A DNA stretch of 64,000 nucleotides from Chaenocephalus aceratus (lineage: Eukaryota > Chordata > Actinopteri > Perciformes > Channichthyidae): assembly GCA_023974075.1 (NCBI GenBank), contig CM043808.1, positions 19,466,204 to 19,530,203 of the forward strand. Reading direction: 5' to 3'. Positions 11,176 through 24,000 of the stretch are shown in pieces. Each line of letters begins with the position of its first letter. The stretch's first letter is position 1. The position numbers and the translations under genes are program-made. Under the pieces are notes generated by a model. It did no database searches and was not told the origin of the DNA. It saw only the letters and a program-made list of their open reading frames with translations.

Positions 11176-12780
11176 CAGTGGGGGCAAAAAAGTATTTAGT
11201 CAGCCACCAATTGTGCAAGTTCTCCCACTTAAAAAGATGAGAGAGGCCTGTACTTTTCATCCTTATGTACACTTCAACTATGAGAGACAAATTGGGGGAA
11301 AGAATCCAGGAAATCACATTGTAGGATTTTTAATAAATTAATTGGTAAATTCCTCGGTAAAATAAGTATTTGGTCACCTACAAACAAACAAGATTTCTGG
11401 CTCTCACAGACCTGTAACTTCTTCTTTAAGAGCCTCCTCTGTCCTCCACTCGTTAACTGTATTAATGGCACCTGTTTGAACTCGTTATCAGTATAAAAGA
11501 CATCTGTCCACAACCTCAAACAGTCACACTCCAAACTCCACTATGGCCAAGACCAAAGAGCTGTCAAAGGACACCAGAAACAAAATTGTAGACCTGCACC
11601 AGGCTGGGAAGACTGAATCTGCAATAGGTAAGCAGCTTGGTGTGAAGAAATCAACTGTGGGAGCAATTATTAGAAAATGGAAGACATACAAGACCACTGA
11701 TAATCTCCCTCGATCTGGGGCTCCACGCAAGATCTCACCCCGTGGGGTCAAAATGATCACAAGAACGGTGAGCAAAAATCCCAGAACCACACGGGGGGAC
11801 CTAGTCAATGACCTGCAGAGAGCTGGGACCAAAATAACAAAGGCTACCATCAGTAACACACTACGCCGCCAGGGACTCAAATCCTGCAGTGCCAGACGTG
11901 TCCCCCTGCTTAAGCCAGTACATGTCCAGGCCCGTCTGAAGTCTGCTAGAGAGCATTTAGATGATCCAGAAGAGGATTGGGAGAATGTCATATGGTCAGA
12001 TGAAACCAAAATAGAACTTTTTGGTAAAAACTCAACTAGACGTGTTTGGAGGAGAAAGAATGCTGAGTTGCATCCAAAGAACACCATACCTACTGTGAAA
12101 CATGGGGGTGGAATCATCATGCTTTGGGGGTGTTTTTTCTGCAAAGGGACCAGGACGACTGATCCGTGTAAATGAAAGAATTAATGGAGCCATGTATTGT
12201 GAGACTTTGAGTGACAACCTCCTTCCATCAGCAAGGGCATTGAAGATGAAATGTGGCTGGGTCTTTCAGCATGACAATGATCCCAAACACACCGCCCGGG
12301 CAACGAAGGAGTGGCTTCGTAAGAAGCATTTCAAGGTCCTGGAGTGGCCTAGCCAGTCTCCAGATCTCAACCCCATAGAAAATCTTGGGAGGGAGTTGAA
12401 AGTCTGTGTTGCCCAGCGACAGCCCCAAAACATCACTGCTCTCGAGGCGATCTGCATGGAGGAATGGGCCAAAATACCAGTAACAGTGTGTGAAAACCTT
12501 GTGAAGACTTACAGAACACGTTTGACCTCTATCATTGCCAACAAAGGGTATATAACAAAGTATTGAGATGAACTTTTGTTTTGACCAAATACTTATTTTC
12601 CACCATAATTTGCAAATACATTTTTTTTAAATCAGACAATGTGATTGTCTGGGTTTTTTTTCTCTCATTTTGTCTCTCATAGTTGAGGTATACCTAGGAT
12701 GAATATTACAGGCCTCTCATCTTTTTAAGTGGGAGAACTTGCACAATTGGTGGCTGACTAAATACTTGTTTGCCCCACTG
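11176..12780 (+). mobile_element. Tc1-like transposon, nearly complete
   Basis: The element starts CAGTGGGGGCAAAAAAGTAT and ends with the inverted ATACTTGTTTGCCCCACTG. The terminal inverted repeats are about 120 bp long: the block containing CACCAATTGTGCAAGTTCTC at the left recurs inverted at the right. TA lies on both sides (11174-11175 and 12781-12782), the Tc1/mariner target duplication. A single transposase gene fills the centre. Length (1605 bp) and structure are those of an intact Tc1 element apart from one frameshift. Confidence 0.92.
11543..12566 (+). pseudogene. Tc1-like transposase, one frameshift
   Basis: This is a cut-and-paste transposase of the DD34E type that would bind the element's inverted repeats and excise it. 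The first part (11543 to about 12140) begins [20 protein letters not shown], has the paired-like helix-turn-helix region, then [11 protein letters not shown] with the first catalytic aspartate. The second part (from about 12140 to 12566, another frame) has [10 protein letters not shown] with the second aspartate and [10 protein letters not shown] with the glutamate. The frame switches at a run of six T at about 12132-12137, where one extra T explains the shift. Total length, about 340 residues, is normal for the family. All three catalytic residues are kept, so decay is recent; the copy as read should be inactive. Confidence 0.9.
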
Positions 12781-12782
12781 TA

Positions 12783-13985
12783 TTAGCAGATATACTGTAT
12801 ATCATGGAGTTGAGCCTAAGAGGTTTACAAATACACTTCCAGCAAGGCAGTAACTTACTCTTATTACAGATATATGTCCTCTTAGCCTATTTCATTTTGC
12901 TCCACTCAACGGTCCGTCACAGCAGGGGAGCTGTGATCATGCAGAGCTGCGTGTTCTCGGCCGGCAGCAGCTGATCTCTGATCTCTCTCTCGCGTCCGGT
13001 TATACTTCACTCGCGTTTATGTCCAAATCTATCAGATCTAGCTAGTTCTAGTCAATGATATGACTGTCTGCTTATCAAAGGACACGTAAACAATAAGCGT
13101 TGCTTGGCAACGGCGTGTGGCCGCAAAGTATAGCGCAGCATTATGCATATGTTTATATGAGGGGTCAAAATCCCATGCTCATAAAATGCTCATATATTTT
13201 TTTCTCTTCAATCCCCACGCCTCAAAATAAATAAATATGCCAATTTTAGGAAAAGTAACGAAGTTTGAGCAGTGTGGGTTTTATATGAACAGAGTTACAG
13301 GTTTCCGGGTCATTTCACTCGGTTAGGAAGGTTCCTAAGCTAAATGGACTATTCGACTGCAGCCATAGACTTTACATCTCTGAAAAGAAACTCAACACCA
13401 AAGGTCAAAACACATTGAGTGGTCACCACAATACCCCATATTTCAGTGTCTGCTATTGAGCTAAATACCAAAGCTAGAAATAGACAGCTGTCATGGTAAC
13501 TCCAGTATTTAATATCTGTCTTAAATGCTTTTATAAAAGCTTTTATCTGCTCTAGCTCACACTGAGCACATTGAAACCATGGCAACGCCTCAGAGAAGGG
13601 GAGGGGGATCTTTTTAACAATCTTTTCCTGACCACCAAAATCTTTAATTTCACAGACAAACATGTTGAAATACACTTTTAAAAGGATCAACATGCTTCTG
13701 AGTGACTTGGGAGTTACTTATCTGCTCTTATGCAGTTATAAACTAATATTTGCATGATTTGATTTCCATATCCGTTGCATCCATCTTCTGATTCCTAATT
13801 CGTCCATAAGTCTCCCATGTTTGATGACTTCTACGCTGTGTCATGAATAAAGTAGCCTGCAGATTCCCCTTAGACAAGCAATTTGATGTGGAACGCTGGT
13901 CTCATGGGGCAATGCCCTCAGTCTATCAACATGATTCATCTTCCTGATAACATGGGGAGTCTTAGGTGGGGCTGTGCACTGCATG
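12783..13985. other. Intergenic DNA, no gene seen
   Basis: No supported gene. A 114-codon minus-strand open frame at 13349-13693 has no domain I recognise and no splice context. Confidence 0.4.
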
Positions 13986-14460
13986 ATGGGTGAGAACCCA
14001 GCTAGCGGGGAACGTTCTCACAACTTTGGCTAACGTTACCTATTGGTTCTATTAAGGTTTTAAAGAAACGTTTTAATCTGATGTTCAAAGAACCTTTTTA
14101 GGATGTTTATTTTTTCAAATAATGTTTCTATAAGGTTTAAGGTTAACTACGACATAATGTTTTAACTGCAACATTCAGAGGATGTTTTGAGGATGTTATT
14201 GAGGCCTGAGATGACAGAAAGTTTATTTATAAAACGTTCCTTTAATGTGATATGTTAACAAAGGTGGAACGTTTTGCCTCCAACATTCTAAGGATGTGTT
14301 TTGGATGTTGTTGGGTAACACATTAAAGATGTTCTTTATAAAACGGTCCCTCAATGTTACATGATAACCAAAGAAGAACATTTTGAAAGCAACATTTGGA
14401 TAATGTTTTCAGGAGGTTATTATTTTTTTATAAAATGTTCCTGTGATATCCATATTTAAT
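13986..14460. repeat. Degenerate tandem repeat rich in AACGTTC
   Basis: Imperfect repeats with a period of roughly 110 bp: TATAAAACGTTCCTTTAATG at 14229 recurs as TATAAAACGGTCCCTCAATG near 14338 with similar downstream phrases (AACATTCTAAGGATG, AACATTTGGATAATG), and earlier as a weaker version. It resembles a minisatellite-like repeat seen in other fishes. Non-coding. Confidence 0.6.
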
Positions 14461-16096
14461 TTAAAATGTCTGTTAACACTAGAACCGCCAACAGCATCAG
14501 CACCTACATAGATATAATTTTCAAATCATTTTTTGTTCCTCTTAATAATTTCCTTATAAACTAAGTAGGACAATTTAAAACGCAGTTAATTGGGTTAATT
14601 TTGAAAATGCTTCAGTTTATCATCATAACTACTTCTACTTTTACTCAAGTAACAGATATGAGTACTTACTGATCCTAAGGGCTTGAAGTATCACATGTAG
14701 ATCACCTGATGAAGGCAGCAGCTCTGATTGGACCACCAGGAGGGACAACAGGTGTTAATGTGATAGATGTCTCCTGCAGAAATGGTGGAGTCTGAGTCAG
14801 GTGTGCCGCGTGAATAGCACATATTTTCAATGCAAACAGACCGTTATAGCACCGTTATAATTAATGTTAAACCTGAGATTCGACTAGAGAACAAATACAT
14901 AATAGAATAATGGTCATGAGATCTCGGCATTGCACAAACAAACAAATCTCATCTTTAAAATCAACATTTACCTTCACTGGTGAGAGAAAACAAATCCCAT
15001 CACAGTTCATTTGTGGGACTTTTACCTTTCTAGTATTGAACAAACAATGAAAAATACATAAAATATGAAGAAAAAACGATTATGCAATATAATTTATAAC
15101 ACCCGCCATCACGGGCCACGGACTCACTTTTTTAACATCAGAACTACAAGTTATTTACACAAAGAAGCTAAACCGGAGAGTTCATTAACATTACCATACG
15201 AAATAAAATAATATAGTTTAGGGATAACTAGAAAAAGATACCAGAACTGATGGAGGGCAAATTAAAACATGACTGACCTGCTTGGAGCATCAATGATAAC
15301 TGAAGCTGGACTTGGATGTGCGACAGCGAAATACACCCCCCAGGTAGGCTACAAAATAAAGGTATGCATGAACAAACAAAGGCGGAACCAATTTACATAT
15401 GAAAATAATAGGCCTATATAATTTTGGTGAAGTTCACAATAACAGAAAATAAAGATTTTCAAGTATACAAATAGCCAAAATAAAAAAGTCATAGAATAGC
15501 AACTTTATTTTAATTGTTTTATATCAGTTAGGCTATATATTGGGGGGACATTTTGAGCGTATCTGAATATTGGGGGGGATGTGTCCCCCCCAATGTATAT
15601 GGTGAATTCGGCCCTGGGTCAGGGGCCAGGGCCATGCCAAGGGAAGCCAGAGGCGGCTGATTTCCCTCACAATCCAATCAAATCGCATCAACTTCAGTAC
15701 TGTCTGTAACTGTCATCATCACCGCCGTTAGAAAGTAGCAAGCAACTGAAGCAAGTGCAATTATGGAGGGTGGAGATTTGGAGTATTTAATCAAAAATAA
15801 TTTCACTAAACTTCCGCTACAGCAGCAAATACAAATGTAATCTGATGACAGGCCAATGCCCAAACTGGAGCTGTGTGAGAGGAAAAAAGGAGCGAATCGG
15901 ACGTAAAACTTTAAAGGTGTCCTGATTTAGTTTGTGAATGAATGCATATTTTGAGCTGAACACTTAATCATGTCAGACTCGATATTTTAATAAGAAAATG
16001 CTTAAATTAATAAGACTAGAGACTAGAAGTTTCGGCTGGAGAGCGCGTGCGGACCTGTCGGTAACAGGCGTGTGCAAGTCCTGCATCTGTATGATA
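14461..16096. other. Intergenic DNA with a small perfect hairpin
   Basis: No supported gene. At 15569-15594, ATTGGGGGGG and CCCCCCCAAT form a perfect 10-bp stem with a 6-nt loop, likely the end or relic of a transposable element (similar GGGGGGACA motif nearby at 15542). Confidence 0.45.
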
Positions 16097-16104
16097 CAAA
16101 TGGG

Positions 16105-17261
16105 CAGGCCCGGACTGGCCATCGGGAGGACCGGGAGGTTTCCCGATGGCCTGGTCTGTTAAGTGGCCTGCTGGCCTGAGGATATTTGTTTTGTATGTAT
16201 GTATTGTGAACGCAACGCTGTGCAAATGTGGGTCTGACTCTGCCTCACAGAGGGTGACTGGCTGTCTACATGATGTGGCCTGCCGTCATGGCCACTTTCA
16301 TACAGATCATACTAATGCCCTCGATTGGTCTCGTGTCATTCAAGCTCGGGAGTGTATGTGTGGCGCGAGCGAGCGAGAGAGAAAGCGCGCACACCAGTTA
16401 CGTGTATTGTTGTTGTTAGCATCTGGTGCTAGCTAGCTGCGCTAATGGATATAATGAGCTGTCAACAAGGTGGAGGAGAGTCCTCTCCTGTCAGACTGAG
16501 AGACTGATAGCTACAGCTCAGGTGAGGTAAAGGAGTGATTGGATAGTTAACTTAGTCTAAGTTCTCTGTGGGTCTCAAACGGTTTGGTCACCATTTATGT
16601 AAACACATATTTCCTTTTGAAGGGGGAGTGGTTAGTAAAATACGAATGAATGAATAATAAAAAAAAAGTTAACTAGGTGAAAAAAGGTAAGATAAACTTT
16701 AAAAACTTGTTGAGAGCTAAAACTAGTCTTTGCTGCTGCCTCAAAGAGGAGCAGGGGGGAGACGGTGAGGCTGGTTCAGGAGCCCAGACACACACAACTA
16801 TAAATAAACCAAAAACAAATAAAGAAACAAGTTTCAATGTTTTTTCATATTGGATATGGTATGTTATTGGTTATGGCCATGTTATGATTATTTAAATGTA
16901 TACAGTACAGTTCTGTTTCATATGGGTGTAGTCTCTTTATTTCCCCCTCAAAGTGCACCAGATTGATGCATTTAAGTCCAAAAATAAAATAAAAAATCTT
17001 ACCGGGGGAGCATGCCCCCTCCACTTAAAATATGTTCACATGGATAGGTTCCTAAATAGATTTGCACTTTAAAAAAAAATAGTAACCCATGTCCATATGT
17101 TTATTCTGGGGTAGTAGATTTAAAGTGTAGGGCTATCACTATGGGCAGCAACGCTGTAAATATTGACAAATAAATCCAGGAAAATAGCACAAAAGAAAAC
17201 TGGTAGTGGCCTGGCTGGGTGTATAATTCCCGGCCTGATTTATTGTCCCAGTCCGGCCCTG
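16105..17261. mobile_element. hAT-type non-autonomous element upstream of fndc4
   Basis: The ends CAGGCCCGGACTGG and CCAGTCCGGCCCTG are inverted repeats with one difference. A perfect 8-bp direct repeat CAAATGGG flanks them (16097-16104 and 17262-17269), the size expected for hAT insertions. The 1157-bp interior has only short open frames and no transposase domain. It lies about 740 bp upstream of the fndc4 start codon. Confidence 0.85.
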
Positions 17262-17269
17262 CAAATGGG

Positions 17270-18001
17270 TGTAATAATCAAAACAGTGGCACGTTGCAAA
17301 GAAACTCTGACGGATCAATATGTTACAATATGTTCACCAAGTGACCGCCTCTATTCAACACAACATTAAAACACTACTTATTAAGCTAAATATTAGCTTA
17401 TTTTGTTGAGGAAATGTTCAAGCAGCTGTGTGAGCAGATAGGCAACAGAGCCGCTGCTGGCACGTGGAGCATTAATCACGATGTGCTGCGCGTGCACTTG
17501 AGCTGAAACGCTAAGTGCGAGGGTCTCATGGCTTCTAGATCAAGAAAGCACTGCAGGAATGACCATCCCCGTAACCAGCCGTGAACACTGGTCTGCGGAA
17601 CGCTAAAAGGCACGGTGAATTTTAACTTAAGGCGCTGTCCATGCTGCTGAATGGCCCCGCGGTGAGGGGACCGACGAGCCCGCGAGCGTCTTCCTTTCCC
17701 TGTTTCATACCTGAGCCCTCGAGGATGATGGACGTCTACACTTTCGACAACACATTTTAAGGACTTGTGGATTTAAAACCTAAATGAAGAATCCGCTTCG
17801 GCTTCGACAACATGTTCCTGAACACATAATTTGTCACGTTCTTTCACTGGCTATCTATTTACTGACCACCTCCTCGACCCCGAAACAGCCAGTAACTGTT
17901 CATTCATTCATCAAAGAAAATGAACAGCTGTAAATTAGTTGCCCTTCAAGCGTAGGATATCTGCAATTTATTCTAAGAGGAGCAGCGATACCCTTCGAGA
18001 A
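17270..18001 (+). promoter_or_regulatory. Upstream and 5' untranslated region of fndc4 (inferred)
   Basis: The segment between the hAT-type element and the start codon is richer in CpG than the surrounding DNA (for example GCACGTGGAGC and GATGTGCTGCGCGTGCAC, then CCCCGCGGTGAGGGGACCGA at about 17655). The gene's promoter and 5' untranslated region should lie here, because the ATG at 18002 opens a signal peptide. I see no clear TATA box, and the transcription start cannot be placed from sequence alone. Confidence 0.4.
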
Positions 18002-18077
18002 ATGGCTCGCCTGCTTGTTTTGGTCAACTCCGTGGTCCTGTTGCTTTTTGGCAGCGGCATGTTCTTGGTAGGAGCAA
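18002..18077 (+). CDS. fndc4: fndc4 exon 1: signal peptide
   Basis: The ATG starts MARLLVLVNSVVLLLFGSGM, a hydrophobic signal sequence that ends near VGA. The exon closes one base into a codon at a GTAAGT donor. There is no other in-frame ATG upstream with comparable context, and the family's N-terminus is a cleaved signal peptide, which fixes this start. Confidence 0.88.
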
Positions 18078-21000
18078 GTAAGTGAACGCCTCTACAGCAG
18101 AGGAGTCAAATCAATGATTGTAGCCTTGTAAAATGTGCCATTAGCCATGCTCTAAGTGTTATAAAGCTGCCACTGCGATAACGAGGCTTTTTCTTGGAAT
18201 TGAATCTGCACCTGATGATTCACTTTATTCATGAATTCACATTAAACAAGATATGAAATATGTTTCTACGCAAAGGTCTACTGTAGCTCGTCCCTTAACC
18301 CCTTTAACCACATGTAGAACAGATTACAAGATAACCTTTTGAATCAATTACAAAACAAGGACATTGTGTTTATTTATTTTGCATTCACAAATATATAATA
18401 ACCTTTAGTATAACCTTGGCAGTTTGCCCTATTTATGCATCTTATAAAAAACAGCTTGTTTAAAGCATGAAACTTTATAATGTCTTATAAAGTAAATCTG
18501 CACTAAAGCCACATCCAGCCTTTTTTCGTTGCCTGATTACTTGCAAGACACTTTTTCTCATTTGTTTGACAAATTGTTAAATCACTGCGTTATTGAACAA
18601 TGTGAAAATGTGTAAAAGCTCTCATAAGTGACCAACATATACAGGGGCATTCACTTTCTTATAATAATGTGCCATAGAAACATGAAAGAGAGAGATTGCT
18701 TGTCAACTGTGGTCTTATTTGTCAGTATCAGCACCAATTATAAGTACTTCTGCATTATTTCCATTGCAAGCTGAGTTTCAGACTTGCTTTAATGAACAGT
18801 TTTTATTTCTGTAGCAGAAATATTTCTATCTGCCTCTTTATGCGTGCATCTCCAGCATCTCTGTCTTTTTATCTACCTCTATCACTTTCTCCTTGCCTCT
18901 CAAGGGAACTGAGACTTACATGTGATAGCGCCTTGAGAAAATCAGATTGGCACTTCACCGTTTTCTCTGTGGGTGTGTGCCTGATACAAATATTCCGAGC
19001 TTTTTGTCTGATATGTGAAATGCAAAAAACCTTTCTGATCTCAGTTCAGTTCTGCATGGGGCTGTCAAGAGCAGGAAAAGCCACTGTTAAAATAATAAAC
19101 ATGGCACTCATAAATATAAATGTGGCGGTTGCAATGAGCTTCAAAGCAAACTAATAAATGTTGAATTTGTTACTGCCAGCTGCAGTCATGCTATGAGATG
19201 ATGGGATTCACATTCAGTGGATTCTATCAATTAATTGTAAGCTTCTTTGGTTCATAATGATGTCTACAACATTGAGAAAAGGGAACATTTTCAGTTTAGA
19301 CCTTCTTCAATCATTAAAATCTGCTTACAATTTTTTCTATTAGATTAATAGTTGTCATTTCGTTTTCATCCATTAAGCATGCAACTTAACCAGATATTCA
19401 TGACTTAAAGTGAATATTTTGCTTCCTTTATAACAAATCGTTGAGAAAAAGAAAACTCAGTATGATGCCACAAGGTCTTTCTAACCCAAACAAGGTCTTT
19501 GATTTCTCTTTTTCCAACCTCACAAGATGTACTTGAATGCAGGTAACAATATTTACAGTCTGAAAACAAGCTAGAAAATGAATCCCACTTACCACCGGCG
19601 CTCGGCAAACATGAATTCGATTTTACTGGATTTATCTGGATGGCGAGGCTCATGTCATTCTTGAAATTGGCAATCTGCTGTTCATAAACCTGGTGACACA
19701 TTTTTGACAAATAGACGTTTGGTATTAGCGCAGAATCCATCAGAGTTGTAATAATTGTATCCGCTGTCACATGGCAGACATTTAAACAAAAATACAGACT
19801 ACGGTGTGTGGAAAAACTGGACTATTTATCTTGTATCTGTTTTAGAAGCTCACACTTGTTGGTGTCTTGTTTTCGCCATCTGTCTAACCAGTAAACACTG
19901 AGCTGGAGCCAATAAAAGCAATGCTACAAACTCTGTAAACAATAATTCTGCTCCTAAACGCTTGACTTAACAATATTAGAATCATAAATGTTAGCTTGCG
20001 GCTTGAAATGCTCTGGGTTTGGCCATTGATTACATTCACCTTAGACTAGCACCTGGTCCAAACGGACATATCTCAGCCTCTGAGTCATTGACAAAAAGGA
20101 CTGAGTGTACCTAAAGGGAGGGACAGTAAGTGCATCTACAGTGGAGCGGCTCTAACATAGACGAGAAAAGCAGGACTTAGCCACGCCTGGCTGGACAAGT
20201 CCTTCCATCTGCATCCATCTAGCTACTTCAAACAGTTGCACTAGATAGACACTACTGAAGATGTAATCAAAGACCACATTAAGTCACTGTTTCCCTCCCA
20301 CATAGCATCACATGAGAAGAAAGGCAGGATCTCAGACGGGAATGACATTTGACAATGAAACAAGAAAAAATGGTCTTCAAAGGTAATATGGGGGCAGACA
20401 GTGCTGCGGCTGAGATTAAACCAGCATGACATTGCTTTAGATGTTCACTACCAGGCGATTTGCAATAGGCCTGCGAGCAGATGTGCGACAACCTCCTGCT
20501 GTGCAGAGGACATTTAGACATCCACGACTGGGTTGTGAAACACATCGGGATGAAGCAGTTTGAACATTCACAGCCGCTGTTATGAGTTATTGCCTTCATT
20601 CAGAGGATATATTACATCTGCAGCCATTATATGCATTACATACATGCAGCCTGTTAAACTGTCACTGCTTGGAGGTAATTGAGACTGAATATAAGCTTTA
20701 AAATGGTGCACAACCTTGGAAAGCGCAGTGTTTTCCATTTGAAAGCATAATGAACTTATGAGTTCTTATTGTGATTGATCAATCATTTGAACATGTATTA
20801 CAGAATAACGAGCTGAACACTTAATCATGTCAGACTCGATATAGTTTGTAAAGGTCTTTTTTTGGGGCATTAACTGAGTTACAGAACAAATGTGACACTT
20901 TTCAACTGGAAATGAGTGCAGGAGATGGAAATCATAGAAATAATTGGGTTCAAAAGAAGTTAAAGTTAAATCAATCTGCAACTGATACTAACTGCAGCAA

Positions 21001-24000
21001 AATAACAGTTGAAACTTGCTTTCGCACCCTATAGAAATGTGTAGAATTAGGATGTCTACCTGTACAACTACGCATCCTTTCATAAATTGTAATGATATTT
21101 AAGGTCCCTAAAACAGAAGAATTAGAGTTCCCTGGTTGATTTTTTTATTAACTCATCAGTGCTAATAGTTTGTAACCCACATTGGTTGTAAAAACGAAAA
21201 AAATAGTTCTTTTATAATTGCTTTTTCATCGGATAACATTTCAACCCTATTGCCTTTTCTTCGACATCGAACGATATGCAAAATGGAAATGACACGTCAT
21301 CTATCAGATTTTGTTCCCGGTGAACCGGACAGGTGATTTTCCCATTTTCTACTCACAACTAATATTTTCTGCTTAATCAATGTGTCATGGTTGCCCAAGA
21401 TGCTTTGCGACCAAACACTGCACATGAATCAAAATGTTGAATATTGGACCATAAAAGAAAATATATCACTTCTGTTTTGCTGTGAATATTCAGTATCGGC
21501 AACCAATAAACTTACTATGCGTAAATCAAAAATAAATTGCCCAATCGTGCGTCGCAAGCAAATATAGAGATACCAGCTCTAACAAATCAAACTGGGCTCC
21601 TTTCCACGTGGCTCGTCAGCCAATCAGAGATCCAGCAGCTCTTTCACTCTCTCTCTGTGCACTCCGGTTAGATGGGGATAGGCTAATGTGCCGGGCTTTG
21701 GCTACACGCTACAGTATGATTCACTCTGGCACTGGCCCACATCCCAAGAGGGGCTCACCATTTGTTTGCACTGACACACGCCTCGGACGCTTTGACCTAT
21801 CGCTGTTTGATCGCAGATCTTACATAGCACATTACGTGGAGTGGGTCGTACTCAGGAAACCTGGCAGATAACAAATATGAAAGGTCACCTATTATGCGAA
21901 ATCCACTTTTTCATGTCTTTTATACATAAACATGTGTCCCCTGTGTAAAGAGATTCTGAAAGTTTCAGGCACTTTTTGTCATGACCCATTTATATAAAAA
22001 CCTGTCTGAAAATGAGCTGATCAGATTTTGGCCACTTTATGATGTCATAACGATTTTTTTTGGCTTGTGTAACCATTAGCCAATCACCAACCAAGGTAAC
22101 ATCCATACAAATATTAAAACAGCAACACAACATCATTCACATATTAAAAGCCAGTCTGAAGACGTGTGTTTTGGTCAGTGTTTTGAAGGTGGGGGGTTGG
22201 TGCAGTCTCTGATGTGTTGTGGAAGGGAGTTCCAGAGGGTAGGGGCAGCGATGGAGAAGGCTCTGTCCCCCCAGGGTCGGTGCTTGGTTCGTGTGAGGAT
22301 AGAAAGGAGGTTGGCTTCTGTTGACAACTTTGTGTGTTAGCAGAAGGATTTTGAAGTGTATTCGTTGACGGACAGGGATCCAGTGCAGGTTTTGAAGGAC
22401 GGGGGTGATGTGGTCTCTGGAGGGGTGTGGGTGAGGAGGCGGGCAGCGCAGTTCTGGATATATTGCAGTTTATTTAGAATGTTGGATTATATTTAACACT
22501 TATTACTGTAGATGGAAACATCAAACAAACCAGAAGACAACATGGGGAGGGGAATGGGACCTTACATCAATGAAAATATTTGCATTGGAGAATCTGCTCC
22601 TGAGCTCAATGTGATTACATTATTGGAAGTATATTTTATGAGCTTGTAGAATATGAAATGAATGGCTAAAGCTGCTAAAAGTCACCTTACCCAGATACTC
22701 CCAGTTGAAAATATAATTGACCTGCTCAACAACCTGCAATGGCAACTGCATCATATAGGGCGTCGTCACTCATACATTACTGATGGCCTGCTTTAACTGC
22801 CCTGTCACCTGCTCCATCACCAGCAAATGAGCCACAGACGATGCATCACGCTCACTGGCTGTTATATTTGCACATGCTTTGCTGTCTGCAACCCCATTAC
22901 CTAAAGGACAAGGAGACAGTAATGTGTCCTGTCTTAGATAAATGTTGCACCTGATTTTGAAGTGGTCTGTATGACAATCTAGCAAATGGCAATGTAAGCT
23001 TCATAGTGTTAACTGGTAACTAGTCAGATTGTATCCAAAAACAATGATTATCTTTATCATTTTTGGCAAAGTGTGTCAAGATGCATTTTACAAAACAACA
23101 ACTTCGATGTTGCTTTTAGAAATACAAGGTGGTTCTCTGTGGGCATTTTAAAATAAAGAGAAGTGTAATCCTTTTACATATATAGCTATATGCAACATGT
23201 TATGAGGGAATTGTTGATTGGCTTTGTTGGCCAATTAGCATCCTTGCATGTTGGTTTGTTATCTCACTGATAATAGATTGAATTACAACATCATTAGCAT
23301 GCTCATCATATGTACGTGACACAAACATTAGCAGTGATTTAGAAACAAGGACACAGACGCCATTACTGGAATATATATGTATGACTCACAGCCCCATAGC
23401 TCTCCAAAGATCAAGGACAATATATTCTTTATGCGAGTTGCGCTCCCTCTTAACCTTCTGCATATCTATCTTCACACTTAAGTGCCTGCTTCCATCCAAT
23501 CCAATCCATTTGATTTCTATAGCACATTTAAAAACAACAGAGTTGAACAAAGTGCTGTACATCAACAACTGTATAAAAACATAGCATAAACACATACAAA
23601 ACAGACAGGACATGAAACAAATGTAAAAACGAGACAATGAAACCAGATCAGAAGCCACAGACTGAAAAACTCTCTGACATGACGCAAAAAACAATACAAA
23701 ACACTAGTAAGATAAAAACCCAAATATAAAAGCACAAGTGTCACCTGGCCTGTAAATGCCAGGGAAAGAAGTGGGTTTTTAAACGAGATTTAAAAACAGG
23801 CAGAGTTGGAAGCAAGTCTAACCTGGAGGGGCAATTCGTTCCATAACTTTGGAGCTGCAACAGCAAAGGCTCCGTCTCCTCGCTGCTTTAGCCTCGATTT
23901 TGGGACTACCCGAAGTAATCTGTCAGCCGACCTCAGTGACCGTGTGGGTGTGTATGGTTTTAAAAGATCTGCCAGGTACGGTGGGGCTAAACCGTTTAGG

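Noticed and set aside
13349..13693. 114-codon minus-strand open frame
   Set aside because: No recognisable motif or splice context; likely chance in intergenic DNA.
16146..16436. 96-codon plus-strand frame with a hydrophobic start
   Set aside because: It lies entirely inside the non-autonomous hAT-type element and has no relation to known proteins.
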